A stretch of 64,000 nucleotides of DNA from CG1-02-35-72 sp045046885 (GCA_045046885.1 JASFYX010000037.1:1-64000), one strand, 5' to 3'; shown: positions 1 through 7,606, numbered from the stretch's first letter. Notes: generated by a model from the letters alone, not told the origin. Numbers and translations are program-made.

Positions 1-497
1 CGGGTATAAGCAAATATACGCGGTGCTACAATTTTATGTGCCGCACTTTGTTTTTTTAATTTAAGAGTGAAATTTAATCCTCTGCCAGACACCTCTCTTA
101 CTGATGTGACACCATGTGCCATCCACAATCTAAAAACATATTCGGGTTCGGCGCCTTGTGGTACGCCGCCAATATGCACATGGGCATCAATAAAACCTGG
201 GAGTAAATACATGCCATTGGCATCTAACTCTTTACCTCCTGGTTTGAGTTTAGGACGGTCTTTAGGGTCTATTTTAAGTCCGGGATAGCCCACAACTTTA
301 ATACTTTTTATAACATTGTTTTCTACCACAATATCAACTGGGCCTTTGGGAGGTGCGCCGTTACCATTGATAAGGGTTACCCCTCTTATGATTAATTGCT
401 TAAAAGGACCTTCGCCATTGTAATTTGATGTCTTTTGTGCTTGGAGATAGATACAACTCAACATCAAAACCGATAAAATAAAGTTTTTAGTTTTCAT
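1..497 (-). CDS. Secreted amidohydrolase family protein, N-terminal part (runs off the window)
   Basis: Open reading frame on the minus strand starting at ATG 497 and still open at base 1, so only about the first 165 residues are visible. The N-terminus is a typical signal peptide ending in LQAQ, so the enzyme is probably periplasmic. It is followed by the small beta-domain of metal-dependent amidohydrolases (GVTLINGNG) and the strand LLPGFIDAHVHIGG, whose HVH pair is the first metal-binding motif of the superfamily. The later metal ligands lie outside the window, so the substrate (dipeptide, hydantoin, imidazolonepropionate-like or other) cannot be told. It is followed, on the same strand, by nothing visible; the next gene upstream is the DUF5916 protein, whose stop is 40 bases away. 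Confidence 0.85.
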   Translation of the reverse strand, partial: MKTKNFILSVLMLSCIYLQAQKTSNYNGEGPFKQLIIRGVTLINGNGAPPKGPVDIVVENNVIKSIKVVGYPGLKIDPKDRPKLKPGGKELDANGMYLLPGFIDAHVHIGGVPQGAEPEYVFRLWMAHGVTSVREVSGRGLNFTLKLKKQSAAHKIVAPRIFAYT

Positions 498-536
498 AGG
501 TTAGTATTTAAAGCCCTAAATGTAAGTAAAAAGGAT

Positions 537-2735
537 TTAAATATTTAACCAGTACGTCAGTTTAAGGATAAGGGCTTTGGTAGTAGGCGAGAAATCGGTT
601 GTTTTGTAGTTGCCATTATAAACTATAAACAAATCAGACAGCGGTTTAAAACGCCATTGCAATCGTGAATTGATACCCAATCTTTCAGACTGACTTGTGT
701 ATTGCACAAAAGTTGACCAGTATAAACTCTTGTTAAAGGTCAAATCTATCTTAGGTCCCACCAACCAAATAGGCGAAGAAGCATAAGGTGCAGGCAGGCT
801 TATATAATTGTAATTTACACGGATAGAAGCCGCTACAAGAGGCTGTTTTCTAAGACTAATATTCGCATCTAATCCATAACGATTACCATTAAAAAACTGG
901 CCAAATGTCCCTCTTAAATTATACGACACTATTTTGCGCCTGTCTGAACTGAAATTCATTTCGAAATTAGTATAATTATAACCTACCTCAGAAGGTAAGG
1001 CTATAGCACCATCTTTACCCGTAGGCTCAAAATTGAACAACAAATAGGTATAATTGTTTCTAATATTGGCCGAAAAACGCGATTGATTTTTAAAATTTGC
1101 CCCCCAACCTATTGAATAAGCATAATCTGAATTGAGAAAATCGCGGTCGGGTTTGTAAACATTGGCGGCCACAGAAGTTATTCTATGGGTATCTAATATA
1201 CCTTTTTTAGGATAAAAAATATGCTCGTAACTCAAGGTGACTTTAAGCGCATCTTTACGGCGAATAAATCCCAAATCTGAGTTAAAATCATTCCCCACAT
1301 ACAAGCTCTTTACGCCCACTTTATTTTTTCGTGTATTGTATTCTAAATTGGCTCCTGCAGACATATCTTTTTTACCTGCATTCGGTGTGAATGATTTATG
1401 CGTGTAAAAATTACCCAGCCACGTATTATCGGCCGAAGCCAACTTGTAATCGAGACCAATTACACGGTTATAATTATCTTCGGGCGTTAAATAATTACTG
1501 TTTGACGTGTTTTGACGGTTTATAAAAATAAATCCGATGTTAGACCGTGCAAAAACTTTTTGCTGCAAAGCTAAAACCGTGTTGTTGTTGGCATTTATTT
1601 GATTGGTAGCATCTTCGTCAGATTGAATATTGAGCAAACCCAAACGCAGATTCTCATTGAGTTTTCCACTTAAGCGAAAGCCTCCGGTTAATTTGTTTTC
1701 GATAGAATTACCGTTTAAATCTGTAGCGACACCTATCCTGCGAGAAAAAAACGGATTGGCTTCGCGAGCATCGCCAAAATCGGCAAATAAATCGCTGTTG
1801 TCTATAAAAAATTGACGCTTTTCGGGCAATGAAATTTCAAAACGTGTCAAATTCACAATTTGATCATCTACTTCCACCTGACTAAAATCGGGATTAACCG
1901 TTATGTCTAAGTTCATACTGTTACCAATGGGAAGTTTAACATCACCGCCAAAATTCAGTTTAGAAAGCTTGGTATTGTTGTCAAAATCTTTGGTGGTTTT
2001 AGCATTAATATAAGGAATAACGGCAATAGGCGTTTTAGATTTTGACAAAGGTTTTTCAAATTGCATTTCACCCATAAAGGCCAAACTAAAAATAAATTGA
2101 TTTTTAGGAATGTGCATCCATGTACTTTGTTCGTTATTCTGTGTGTCGAATCTATACGAGTTAAAATGCCAAACGGTTTCACCATCTCTGTATTTAAAAG
2201 CTGAGAGCGGAATGATCATTTCTGAGATTACATAACCATCATATCTTTTTGTAGCGCCATCCCATTTGGTGTCCCAGCTGGTATTGAATCCTCTTATGTT
2301 TGTTCCACCACCCGAGATAAGGGCTTCACGGCGTACGCCGTACGGATTTGTACCAAAGAAGAAGGCGTTAGAACCATCGTTAAATGTATCGAAAATAAGA
2401 CTTATATTGTCGCTGCCTGTTGCTCTAAAATCACGTCGGTAAGAAGGGATTATATAATCATTACCTTTAGCATACAGTTTAATTCCTACGTAAAGATTTT
2501 TGGCATCAAAAGCCATATAAATTTCGGTATCGTACTTAGCATGAACCGAATCTGCCGGAAAGTACTGCCAAAAGTTCTTAGTTGGCTCTACCAATTGCCA
2601 AGCTTTATCGTCTAGTTTACCGTCTATTTTTACAGGAGAATCAATCCATTTAACCTTGACACTTTTTTGTTGGGCATGGGTGTTTATACAAAAGAAAATA
2701 CCCAAAAATAAGGGCAATACAAATTTAAATTTCAT
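537..2735 (-). CDS. CBM9-like / DUF5916 outer-membrane protein
   Basis: 732 residues with a signal peptide (about 1-21, cut near HAQ). Residues about 28-230 form a carbohydrate-binding-module-9-like domain with the characteristic IDGKLDDKAW opening (37-46), and the rest matches the DUF5916 layout: a long series of alternating amphipathic strands rich in Tyr, Asn and Phe, ending in KLTYWLNI, consistent with an outer-membrane beta barrel. The family is common in Bacteroidota and is often found near peptidases or hydrolases, but its role is not established; binding of a carbohydrate or a secreted ligand is an inference from the CBM9 fold. The amidohydrolase gene follows at a 39-base interval, so the two may be co-transcribed. 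The small plus-strand frames inside are shadows. Confidence 0.85.
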   Translation of the reverse strand: MKFKFVLPLFLGIFFCINTHAQQKSVKVKWIDSPVKIDGKLDDKAWQLVEPTKNFWQYFPADSVHAKYDTEIYMAFDAKNLYVGIKLYAKGNDYIIPSYRRDFRATGSDNISLIFDTFNDGSNAFFFGTNPYGVRREALISGGGTNIRGFNTSWDTKWDGATKRYDGYVISEMIIPLSAFKYRDGETVWHFNSYRFDTQNNEQSTWMHIPKNQFIFSLAFMGEMQFEKPLSKSKTPIAVIPYINAKTTKDFDNNTKLSKLNFGGDVKLPIGNSMNLDITVNPDFSQVEVDDQIVNLTRFEISLPEKRQFFIDNSDLFADFGDAREANPFFSRRIGVATDLNGNSIENKLTGGFRLSGKLNENLRLGLLNIQSDEDATNQINANNNTVLALQQKVFARSNIGFIFINRQNTSNSNYLTPEDNYNRVIGLDYKLASADNTWLGNFYTHKSFTPNAGKKDMSAGANLEYNTRKNKVGVKSLYVGNDFNSDLGFIRRKDALKVTLSYEHIFYPKKGILDTHRITSVAANVYKPDRDFLNSDYAYSIGWGANFKNQSRFSANIRNNYTYLLFNFEPTGKDGAIALPSEVGYNYTNFEMNFSSDRRKIVSYNLRGTFGQFFNGNRYGLDANISLRKQPLVAASIRVNYNYISLPAPYASSPIWLVGPKIDLTFNKSLYWSTFVQYTSQSERLGINSRLQWRFKPLSDLFIVYNGNYKTTDFSPTTKALILKLTYWLNI

Positions 2736-2778
2736 TAGGTTGGCAAGTAATTGAATTCAAATGTAACAAAAAAGGTTT

Positions 2779-2961
2779 TTAAGACTGATTTTTTTTTGTT
2801 AAAGGTTTCTTAATGGGCAAACGTTTGACTTTTTTTAAACTGTTGTGAAGCATCCATTCTATTTGGCCATTGGTTGACCTAAACTCGTCTGCCGCCCATT
2901 TTTCAATAGCCTTCATCAAGTCTTCGTTTATTCTCAGCGCAAATGCTTTCTTTTTAGCCAT
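2779..2961 (-). CDS. Arc-like ribbon-helix-helix DNA-binding protein
   Basis: 60 residues. The first half reads KKAFALRINEDLMKAIEKWA, an N-terminal beta-strand followed by a helix as in Arc/MetJ ribbon-helix-helix repressors, then a second helix (GQIEWMLHNSLK) with the usual Asn-Gly turn before it. The C-terminal 15 residues are basic and probably disordered. It begins one base after the stop of the alpha/beta hydrolase gene and is the last gene of the leftward operon that starts with the SPFH gene. RHH proteins act as dimers on short tandem or inverted half-sites, so an autoregulatory role on this operon is plausible (inference). Confidence 0.82.
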   Translation of the reverse strand: MAKKKAFALRINEDLMKAIEKWAADEFRSTNGQIEWMLHNSLKKVKRLPIKKPLTKKNQS

Positions 2962-2962
2962 T

Positions 2963-3898
2963 TTAAATCTTATTTATAAAAGCGACAACTGTTTTAACCA
3001 AACTATTCATAATAGGTAGTTTCGGATTGGTATAAGATTGCATATTCTCAGTCAAATCACCTTTAATTTCTTTAAAAATATGATTCATATTATCTATAAT
3101 AACCAATTGGCTTTTACGATTGGCATTGTACAATAAATCAGCATCTTTAACAGGTACTTGTATATCTTTAGTGCCGTTAATTATTAAAATAGGAACCCTT
3201 ACTTTTTTTATTTCTGCTTGCGGATTGTAGCGCATCCAATTAATCATAAAAGGTTGTACCGAAGGTCTAAACAACGACACTAACATTGGAGGTACATTTT
3301 TAACCAAATGACCTTGTTTTAAAGAATCTAAAACCATTTGAGTATCTTTTTCTAAAAAAGGGGCTTGCTTGCTTATTTGCTCTATAAGTATTGTATCGAT
3401 AGGACGTCCGGCACCATCTAAAGAAATGTAGGCATCTACACTATTGGCAACTACCATAGCTACCAAACTTCCTTGACTGTGCCCTGCTACAATAATTTTA
3501 GAAAACCGATTGTCCTTTTTAAAATAACTAATAACCGCTTTGGCATCGGTTATAAAATCGCTAAAGGTGACGTCTTCCTCTTTAAAATCTTTTTTCTTCG
3601 CTAGCGCTAAAGCACTTTTATCGTAACGATAACTGGCAATAGCATTATCCGCCAAGGCTTGGGCTAAAAATTTAGTCGCATTGGTTTGTATCTGCCCTTG
3701 ATTGCCGTTGCGGTCGGTTGGACCAGAACCCGGAATTAGAATGACCAACTTGGGATTTTTAACCTTATCGGGGGTTAATAAAGTACCGTTAACTGTAATT
3801 TTTACAGAAGGTATGCTGAGTTCTTTTGCTGTTATATCTTTGCTTTGCGCATTTAAAATACTTGTGGCAAACAGCACTAAATAAAGTAATTTTTTCAT
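2963..3898 (-). CDS. Secreted alpha/beta hydrolase (serine hydrolase)
   Basis: 311 residues with a signal peptide (about 1-18). The nucleophile elbow is GHSQG (139-143, Ser141); the likely acid is Asp245 in NGTKDIQVP and the likely base His273 in DNMNHIF. The oxyanion region LIPGSGPTDRNGN (54-66) is typical of the periplasmic alpha/beta hydrolases often annotated as lysophospholipase- or acyl-esterase-like. The substrate is unknown. Its ATG overlaps the stop of the DUF1648 gene by four bases (ATGA), showing translational coupling within the SPFH operon. The combination with membrane proteins of this operon suggests a role at the cell envelope, but that is inference. Confidence 0.85.
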   Translation of the reverse strand: MKKLLYLVLFATSILNAQSKDITAKELSIPSVKITVNGTLLTPDKVKNPKLVILIPGSGPTDRNGNQGQIQTNATKFLAQALADNAIASYRYDKSALALAKKKDFKEEDVTFSDFITDAKAVISYFKKDNRFSKIIVAGHSQGSLVAMVVANSVDAYISLDGAGRPIDTILIEQISKQAPFLEKDTQMVLDSLKQGHLVKNVPPMLVSLFRPSVQPFMINWMRYNPQAEIKKVRVPILIINGTKDIQVPVKDADLLYNANRKSQLVIIDNMNHIFKEIKGDLTENMQSYTNPKLPIMNSLVKTVVAFINKI

Positions 3899-4434
3899 TT
3901 TGATTTTTTATTAAAAGCAACAGATATTACACCAATAGCGACTATACCTCCTATTGAAATAAACATAATTAAAGGCGAAAACCATTTATCTAATGTAGAT
4001 GCGCCTGTGCCTTGCGTAATAGCAACCGTTTTATAAACAATATAATAAAACAGACCCGATACAAATAAATTTGTAAAACGCATTATACGTGTGCCTATGG
4101 TGTACTGTTGTTTGGCGTTTTGAGGAGTAATTTTTACCAAATAATTAAAATTATGTGGCATTTTATTTAAAAAATACAATAATAAAAATAGCGCAATACT
4201 AATTCCCGGCAACAGCCAAATCATCTGTTTATTGCCATATTCGTTTACTTCTCCGGTAGCATTAAAATGCATAGGGATTTTAGCGGGTAAGTCTGCATAA
4301 TTTTGAAAAACAGTAACCCATATCAAAACCACTAAAACCAACGATGAGGCGTCTAGGATTTTATCAAAAGCTGTAGGCTCTATTTTTAAACGTGGTCTGT
4401 CCTCATATTTCTTAAAAAGATTTACGAAATCCAT
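3895..4434 (-). CDS. DUF1648 membrane protein
   Basis: 179 residues with four predicted membrane helices (about 28-46, 72-89, 117-137 and 150-170). The loop after helix 1 carries the DUF1648 signature IPMHFNATGEVNEYG (53-67), found in SdpI-like immunity proteins and other membrane proteins of unknown function. It lacks the extra SdpI domain of the six-helix immunity proteins, so immunity is not claimed. It sits between the second small glycine-zipper gene (gap of 8 bases) and the hydrolase gene (4-base overlap), so it is part of the SPFH operon. Confidence 0.8.
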   Translation of the reverse strand: MDFVNLFKKYEDRPRLKIEPTAFDKILDASSLVLVVLIWVTVFQNYADLPAKIPMHFNATGEVNEYGNKQMIWLLPGISIALFLLLYFLNKMPHNFNYLVKITPQNAKQQYTIGTRIMRFTNLFVSGLFYYIVYKTVAITQGTGASTLDKWFSPLIMFISIGGIVAIGVISVAFNKKSK

Positions 4435-4442
4435 ACTATAAA

Positions 4443-4547
4443 TTATTCCTTTTTAGCTTCATTTTTAGATCCTGTCAAACTAAAAGCCGCTCCTAAAGCC
4501 ACACCAATGGCTATCCCGATAAAAATGCCGTTTTTATGATTTTTCAT
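4443..4547 (-). CDS. Small glycine-zipper membrane peptide (34 aa)
   Basis: A 34-residue reading frame with ATG at 4547. Residues 7-22 form one hydrophobic stretch in which glycine recurs every fourth position (7, 11, 15, 19), the classic glycine-zipper spacing; the block GVALGAAF is shared with the neighbouring 51-residue peptide. The tail GSKNEAKKE is polar. It is separated from its paralog by three bases and from the DUF1648 gene by eight. Its operon position, conserved block and codon-length hydrophobic core support a real gene despite its size. Function unknown; oligomeric membrane insertion is inferred from the zipper spacing. Confidence 0.65.
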   Translation of the reverse strand: MKNHKNGIFIGIAIGVALGAAFSLTGSKNEAKKE

Positions 4548-4550
4548 ATT

Positions 4551-4706
4551 TTAATTGTTCTTTTTTTTGAAATTTAGCAACTCAAAGGCAGCGCCTAAAG
4601 CCACACCAACACCCGCACCAATAGCAACATTCTTAAAAACAAATCCTACTACTACTCCTATTAGCAAACCGAGAACTACACCCTTTTTTGAAAAATTACT
4701 TTTCAT
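4551..4706 (-). CDS. Small glycine-zipper membrane peptide (51 aa)
   Basis: A 51-residue reading frame with ATG at 4706 and stop at 4551. It has two hydrophobic segments: residues 9-24 with glycine at 9, 13, 17 and 21, and residues 27-45 with glycine at 30, 34 and 38, joined by a single Lys-Asn. The second segment ends in GVALGAAF, identical to the 34-residue paralog downstream. The last residues (KKKNN) are basic. A plus-strand frame of similar length overlaps it but is Pro/Thr-rich and has no family resemblance. Probably a helical-hairpin membrane peptide; function unknown. Confidence 0.65.
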   Translation of the reverse strand: MKSNFSKKGVVLGLLIGVVVGFVFKNVAIGAGVGVALGAAFELLNFKKKNN

Positions 4707-4717
4707 ATCTTTTTCAA

Positions 4718-4891
4718 TTAGTTTATTCTGTTTTTATCGCGTTCTAATAGAAATTTAAAAAAGCGTCCGCCTTGAGTAAAGGTAGCTGTTACAACACGCC
4801 ATCCTTCACGTCCAAACTGATTTAAAGTCTCCTCTAAATCAGCATCATTTGGAAAAAATTTCTTTAATCTAAATATTTTATATTCTTTCAT
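4718..4891 (-). CDS. DUF4177-like small protein
   Basis: A 57-residue reading frame with ATG at 4891, ten bases after the SPFH stop. The core ETLNQFGREGWRVVTA followed by a strand with Arg-Phe-Phe and LLER matches the DUF4177 pattern (a helix, the Gly-x-Glu-Gly-Trp turn and two strands). DUF4177 proteins are small soluble proteins of unknown function. In this operon it lies directly behind the SPFH gene, which suggests a partner or regulator of the membrane scaffold, but nothing in the sequence proves that. Confidence 0.72.
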   Translation of the reverse strand: MKEYKIFRLKKFFPNDADLEETLNQFGREGWRVVTATFTQGGRFFKFLLERDKNRIN

Positions 4892-4901
4892 CTATTTAAT
4901 T

Positions 4902-5762
4902 CTAATGATTTAAAGTCCCTGTATTCAATACCGGACTTGCATCTTTATCAGAACACAACACCACCATTAAATTACTGACCATAGCGGCTTTGCGTTCTTC
5001 GTCAAGCTCAACAATATTATTGCGTTTTAAATGTTCTAAAGCCATTTCCACCATACTTACAGCACCTTCAACAATTTTATGACGTGCCGCAATAATGGCT
5101 GTCGCTTGTTGACGCTTTAACATAGCTTGCGCAATTTCTTGGGCATAAGCCAAATAGGCAATACGTGCTTCGAGGACTTCTATACCAGCTATTTCAAGAC
5201 GTTCCTCTATTTCTTCTTCTAAAGCTTTACTCACTTCGTTTAAACTTGAACGCAAGGTAATAGCCTCTTTTGAACCTTCGTCTTCAAAATTGTCATAAGG
5301 ATACATACTGGCTAATTTACGTACAGCCGCATCACTTTGTACACGGACAAAATTTTCGTGATTATCAACTTCAAAAGCCGCTTTATAGGTATCGCTTACA
5401 CGCCAAACCAAAATGGTACTAATCATAATAGGATTCCCCAATTTGTCGTTTACTTTAACGCGCTCGCTGTCAAAGTTGCTCGCGCGAAGCGATATGAATC
5501 GTTTTTTATAAAAAGGATTGGCCCAATAAAAACCATTTTCTTTAACAGAACCCATATACTTACCAAAAAGCAACAGCACTTTTGACGTATTGGGGTTTAC
5601 TAAAAAGAATCCCGGAACCGTAAATATAAAAACGACTATAAGCAACACAAACCACACATTTTCAAAACGTGCGACCCCAAAAATGCCCAATGCTAAACAT
5701 AAAATACTGATGAATAACATAGCATATCCACTAGAAGGCTTAATTATATTTTCTTTTTTCAT
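4902..5762 (-). CDS. SPFH/band-7 domain membrane protein
   Basis: 286 residues. Two N-terminal membrane helices (about 12-30 and 35-55) are followed by the SPFH/prohibitin domain (about 56-200: VNPNTSKVLLLFGKYMGSV, NPFYKKRF, LRASNFDSERVKV, NPIMI) and a helical region with EIAQAMLKRQQATAII, typical of flotillin-like proteins. Such proteins form cage-like membrane assemblies thought to organise proteases or other membrane proteins. It is the first gene of a seven-gene leftward operon and has a good Bacteroidota promoter upstream. A soluble coiled region at 215-265 could contact partners. Specific role unknown. Confidence 0.88.
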   Translation of the reverse strand: MKKENIIKPSSGYAMLFISILCLALGIFGVARFENVWFVLLIVVFIFTVPGFFLVNPNTSKVLLLFGKYMGSVKENGFYWANPFYKKRFISLRASNFDSERVKVNDKLGNPIMISTILVWRVSDTYKAAFEVDNHENFVRVQSDAAVRKLASMYPYDNFEDEGSKEAITLRSSLNEVSKALEEEIEERLEIAGIEVLEARIAYLAYAQEIAQAMLKRQQATAIIAARHKIVEGAVSMVEMALEHLKRNNIVELDEERKAAMVSNLMVVLCSDKDASPVLNTGTLNH

Positions 5763-5770
5763 AATAAATT

Positions 5771-5792
5771 ATTTTGATATTATTTTGATATC
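5771..5792. repeat. Two tandem 11-bp direct repeats in the SPFH leader
   Basis: Two head-to-tail copies of ATTTTGATATT/C (10 of 11 bases identical) lie between the SPFH promoter and its ATG. The second copy includes the palindrome TGATATCA. An 11-bp period places both copies on the same face of the helix, as in operators of ribbon-helix-helix repressors. Candidate operator (inference). Confidence 0.45.
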
Positions 5793-5793
5793 A

Positions 5794-5826
5794 CAAATAT
5801 AAAGCATTTTTTTAGGATTATCCAAA
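5794..5826 (-). promoter_or_regulatory. Predicted Bacteroidota-type promoter of the SPFH operon
   Basis: On the minus strand, TTTG (5826-5823) is followed after 21 bases by TATATTTG (5801-5794), matching the TTTG/TAnnTTTG elements of flavobacterial housekeeping promoters. The predicted start of transcription is a few bases before the tandem 11-bp repeats. Confidence 0.6.
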
Positions 5827-5868
5827 TTTTTTGATGAATTATTTATACCTTAGCAAAAAGATTTAATT

Positions 5869-6654
5869 ATGAATAGCAAATTTAAAATACTCGTTTTAGC
5901 CCTTATATTTAGTGTAACTAGCAGTCAAGCTAAAGCGACTTACTGGGGCGCCACGGGTCACAGAACAGTCGGTAAAATAGCCGAAAAATACCTTACAAAA
6001 AAGACTAAAAAAGCCCTATCAAATTTATTAGACGGTCATAGTTTATCGTTTTATAGTACTTTTGCAGATGAGATAAAGTCTGATAACAAATACCGTAAAT
6101 TTTCACCTTGGCACTACATCAATTTTAAATTCGACGAAAAATACAATCCCGCTACAGCCTCTAAAAAAGGCGACTTGGTTCAAGGTATTAATAATTGTAT
6201 TAAAGTTTTAAAAGACCCCACGTCCTCTAAAGCCGACAAAGCTTTTTACTTAAAATTACTCATCCATTTTATTGGCGACATGCACCAACCTTTACACGCC
6301 GGACGTGCCGAAGATCGTGGCGGGAACGACATAAAAGTTAAATGGTTTAACAAACCCAGTAACCTGCACCGAGTATGGGATAGCGAAATGATAGACAGTT
6401 ATAATATGAGTTATACCGAATTAGCTAAAAACGCCAACAAACTTTCAAAAGCACAAGTGCAAGCTTTGCAAAAAGGGACTATTTTAGATTGGGTTTACGA
6501 ATCGCAAGCGCTGGCAAAAAAAGTATATGCCTCGGCTAAAAATGGCGATAAACTGTTTTACCGTTATTCTTATTTGTACCTCAACACGGCACGTCAACAA
6601 TTACAAAAAGGCGGTGTGCGTTTGGCAAAAGTACTGAATGATATTTTTGGATAA
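5869..6654 (+). CDS. S1/P1-type secreted nuclease
   Basis: 261 residues with a signal peptide of about 24 residues. Just after the predicted cleavage site are Trp26 and His31 (YWGATGHR), in S1/P1 nucleases the N-terminal Trp and first His coordinate zinc. Further ligand motifs are visible: SPWHYINF, HFIGDMHQPLHAG, GGND, and NLHRVWDSEMI. The family is related to phospholipase C and cleaves single-stranded DNA/RNA and 3' phosphates, so the likely role is nutrient scavenging of nucleic acid in the periplasm. It is divergent from the SPFH operon and stands alone; a short palindrome follows it. Confidence 0.9.
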   Translation: MNSKFKILVLALIFSVTSSQAKATYWGATGHRTVGKIAEKYLTKKTKKALSNLLDGHSLSFYSTFADEIKSDNKYRKFSPWHYINFKFDEKYNPATASKKGDLVQGINNCIKVLKDPTSSKADKAFYLKLLIHFIGDMHQPLHAGRAEDRGGNDIKVKWFNKPSNLHRVWDSEMIDSYNMSYTELAKNANKLSKAQVQALQKGTILDWVYESQALAKKVYASAKNGDKLFYRYSYLYLNTARQQLQKGGVRLAKVLNDIFG

Positions 6655-6662
6655 ACTTGGAA

Positions 6663-6677
6663 GTCGCAATTTGCGAC
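6663..6677. repeat. Short palindrome after the nuclease gene
   Basis: GTCGCAA-T-TTGCGAC is a perfect 7-bp inverted repeat nine bases after the nuclease stop. It has no T-run directly behind it, so it is not a textbook terminator; it may stabilise mRNA ends or be a small interspersed palindrome. Confidence 0.4.
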
Positions 6678-6703
6678 CCTAAGCTGATTGTTTTTAAAAA
6701 AGA

Positions 6704-7099
6704 TTAAATCAAATTCCGCTCACACAACAAATCTAAAACATGGAGATAATCAAAAGCCAGTTCAAGCTTTTTGGCCTCTTCATAAGTAAACCATCCAAAG
6801 TTGGTTACTTCTTCTTCTTGTATTTTTATTATACCAGACCAAGTTCCTAAAAAGCGGTATAAAAAACGGTTTTGCCAAGTGGCAGTTGTGAGTATTTCGG
6901 TAGGTTTAAAATGGAGATTGACTTCCTCTTTTACTTCACGAATAACATTCTGTTCAGCGGTTTCACCAGATTCTGCGCGACCTCCTGGGCAAGCCCAAAA
7001 ACCCGGATATATTTTAGTGTAGTTAGAGCGTTTTATTAAAAGTATTTTCTGCTCTTTTAAAATGATACCCGAAGCGGCTAAAACTTTTGTTCTTGTCAT
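6704..7099 (-). CDS. NUDIX hydrolase
   Basis: 131 residues, a single NUDIX domain. The Nudix box spans 40-62 (Gly40, Glu46, Arg54-Glu55, Glu58-Glu59); the usual last Gly is Asn61 here, a tolerated change. The metal-binding REVKEE segment is intact. Family members hydrolyse nucleoside diphosphates linked to another moiety, including oxidised dNTPs; the substrate cannot be read from the sequence. Its ATG shares one base with the stop codon of the CDGSH gene, so the two are translated from one message. Confidence 0.85.
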   Translation of the reverse strand: MTRTKVLAASGIILKEQKILLIKRSNYTKIYPGFWACPGGRAESGETAEQNVIREVKEEVNLHFKPTEILTTATWQNRFLYRFLGTWSGIIKIQEEEVTNFGWFTYEEAKKLELAFDYLHVLDLLCERNLI

Positions 7100-7335
7100 T
7101 AATTCTTATGAGACCCATCGCAATATGGCCCATTTTGGGTTTGTTTGCAATTGCAGAGATGTGCTGTTTTTTCTTCTGCGACGCTAAATACATGTGGTTT
7201 CATTTCATGACCTTTATGAGCCCCATCGCAAAAGGGTTGTTTTTCTGATAAACCACAGGTACACCAAGCATATTTTTTATCTTCTTCTAAGTTAACTTTT
7301 GTAGGGCTATCGCCGGCACGTTTTGGTAATTTCAT
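7099..7335 (-). CDS. Double-CDGSH iron-sulfur protein
   Basis: 78 residues from ATG 7335. Two CDGSH-type motifs bind one 2Fe-2S cluster each by three Cys and one His: Cys25, Cys27, Cys36, His40 (CTCGLSEKQPFCDGAH) and Cys61, Cys63, Cys72, His76 (CNCKQTQNGPYCDGSH). Small tandem CDGSH proteins are thought to be redox or electron-transfer proteins. The frame stays open upstream to 7455, but that stretch translates the interspersed inverted repeat at 7374-7459, so the internal ATG was chosen. Co-transcribed with the NUDIX gene. Confidence 0.87.
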   Translation of the reverse strand: MKLPKRAGDSPTKVNLEEDKKYAWCTCGLSEKQPFCDGAHKGHEMKPHVFSVAEEKTAHLCNCKQTQNGPYCDGSHKN

Positions 7336-7373
7336 AATATTTATTTTTTGTATTGACCAAATGTAGTAAAAAA

Positions 7374-7459
7374 GTCTTAGCGAGAAGCGTAGCGACGTGG
7401 CTATCTCTTGAGAGTTGTTACTATTTATAATGAGATTGCCACGCTGCGCTCGCAAAGAC
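7374..7459. repeat. Interspersed inverted-repeat element (MITE/REP-like)
   Basis: 86 bp with imperfect terminal inverted arms of about 28-34 bases: the left arm GTCTTAGCGAG...GTGGCTATCTC mirrors the right arm GAGATTGCCACG...CGCAAAGAC. The centre is AT-rich. It lies in the leader of the CDGSH gene. It carries no gene of its own; the arms would fold into a long hairpin. Composition is visibly more GC-rich than the surroundings. Other copies are expected elsewhere in the genome but none was seen in this window. Confidence 0.6.
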
Positions 7460-7606
7460 GCAAATTAATTAACAACTTTAGAATAAATACTTTACAAAAT
7501 AATTGACTTTGTAAACAAAAAGGACTAGCTTCGCTTATCGTACGATATAGCTGATTAAAACCAGACCATATCTTCACAATAAGCGTTACTCCAAATCACA
7601 ATAAAA
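7460..7606. other. AT-rich non-coding stretch
   Basis: Together with the flanking repeat and hairpins this forms a 440-base interval without a gene between the CDGSH start and the htpG stop. I see no reading frame with a family resemblance, no RNA-gene structure and no clear promoter here. Confidence 0.4.

Noticed and set aside
67..288. 73-residue plus-strand frame
   Set aside because: It lies opposite the amidohydrolase, which has a signal peptide and metal motif; the plus frame has no family resemblance.
4555..4758. 67-residue plus-strand frame over the glycine-zipper genes
   Set aside because: It is Pro/Thr-rich, lies in the antisense of an evident operon, and lacks the repeated GxxxG design of the minus-strand frame.
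5771..5792. CRISPR-like array
   Set aside because: Only two 11-bp units without spacers; no cas genes and no array of repeats elsewhere in the window.
7336..7455. 40-residue N-terminal extension of the CDGSH protein
   Set aside because: The extension translates the interspersed inverted repeat; relatives are expected to start at the internal ATG 7335.
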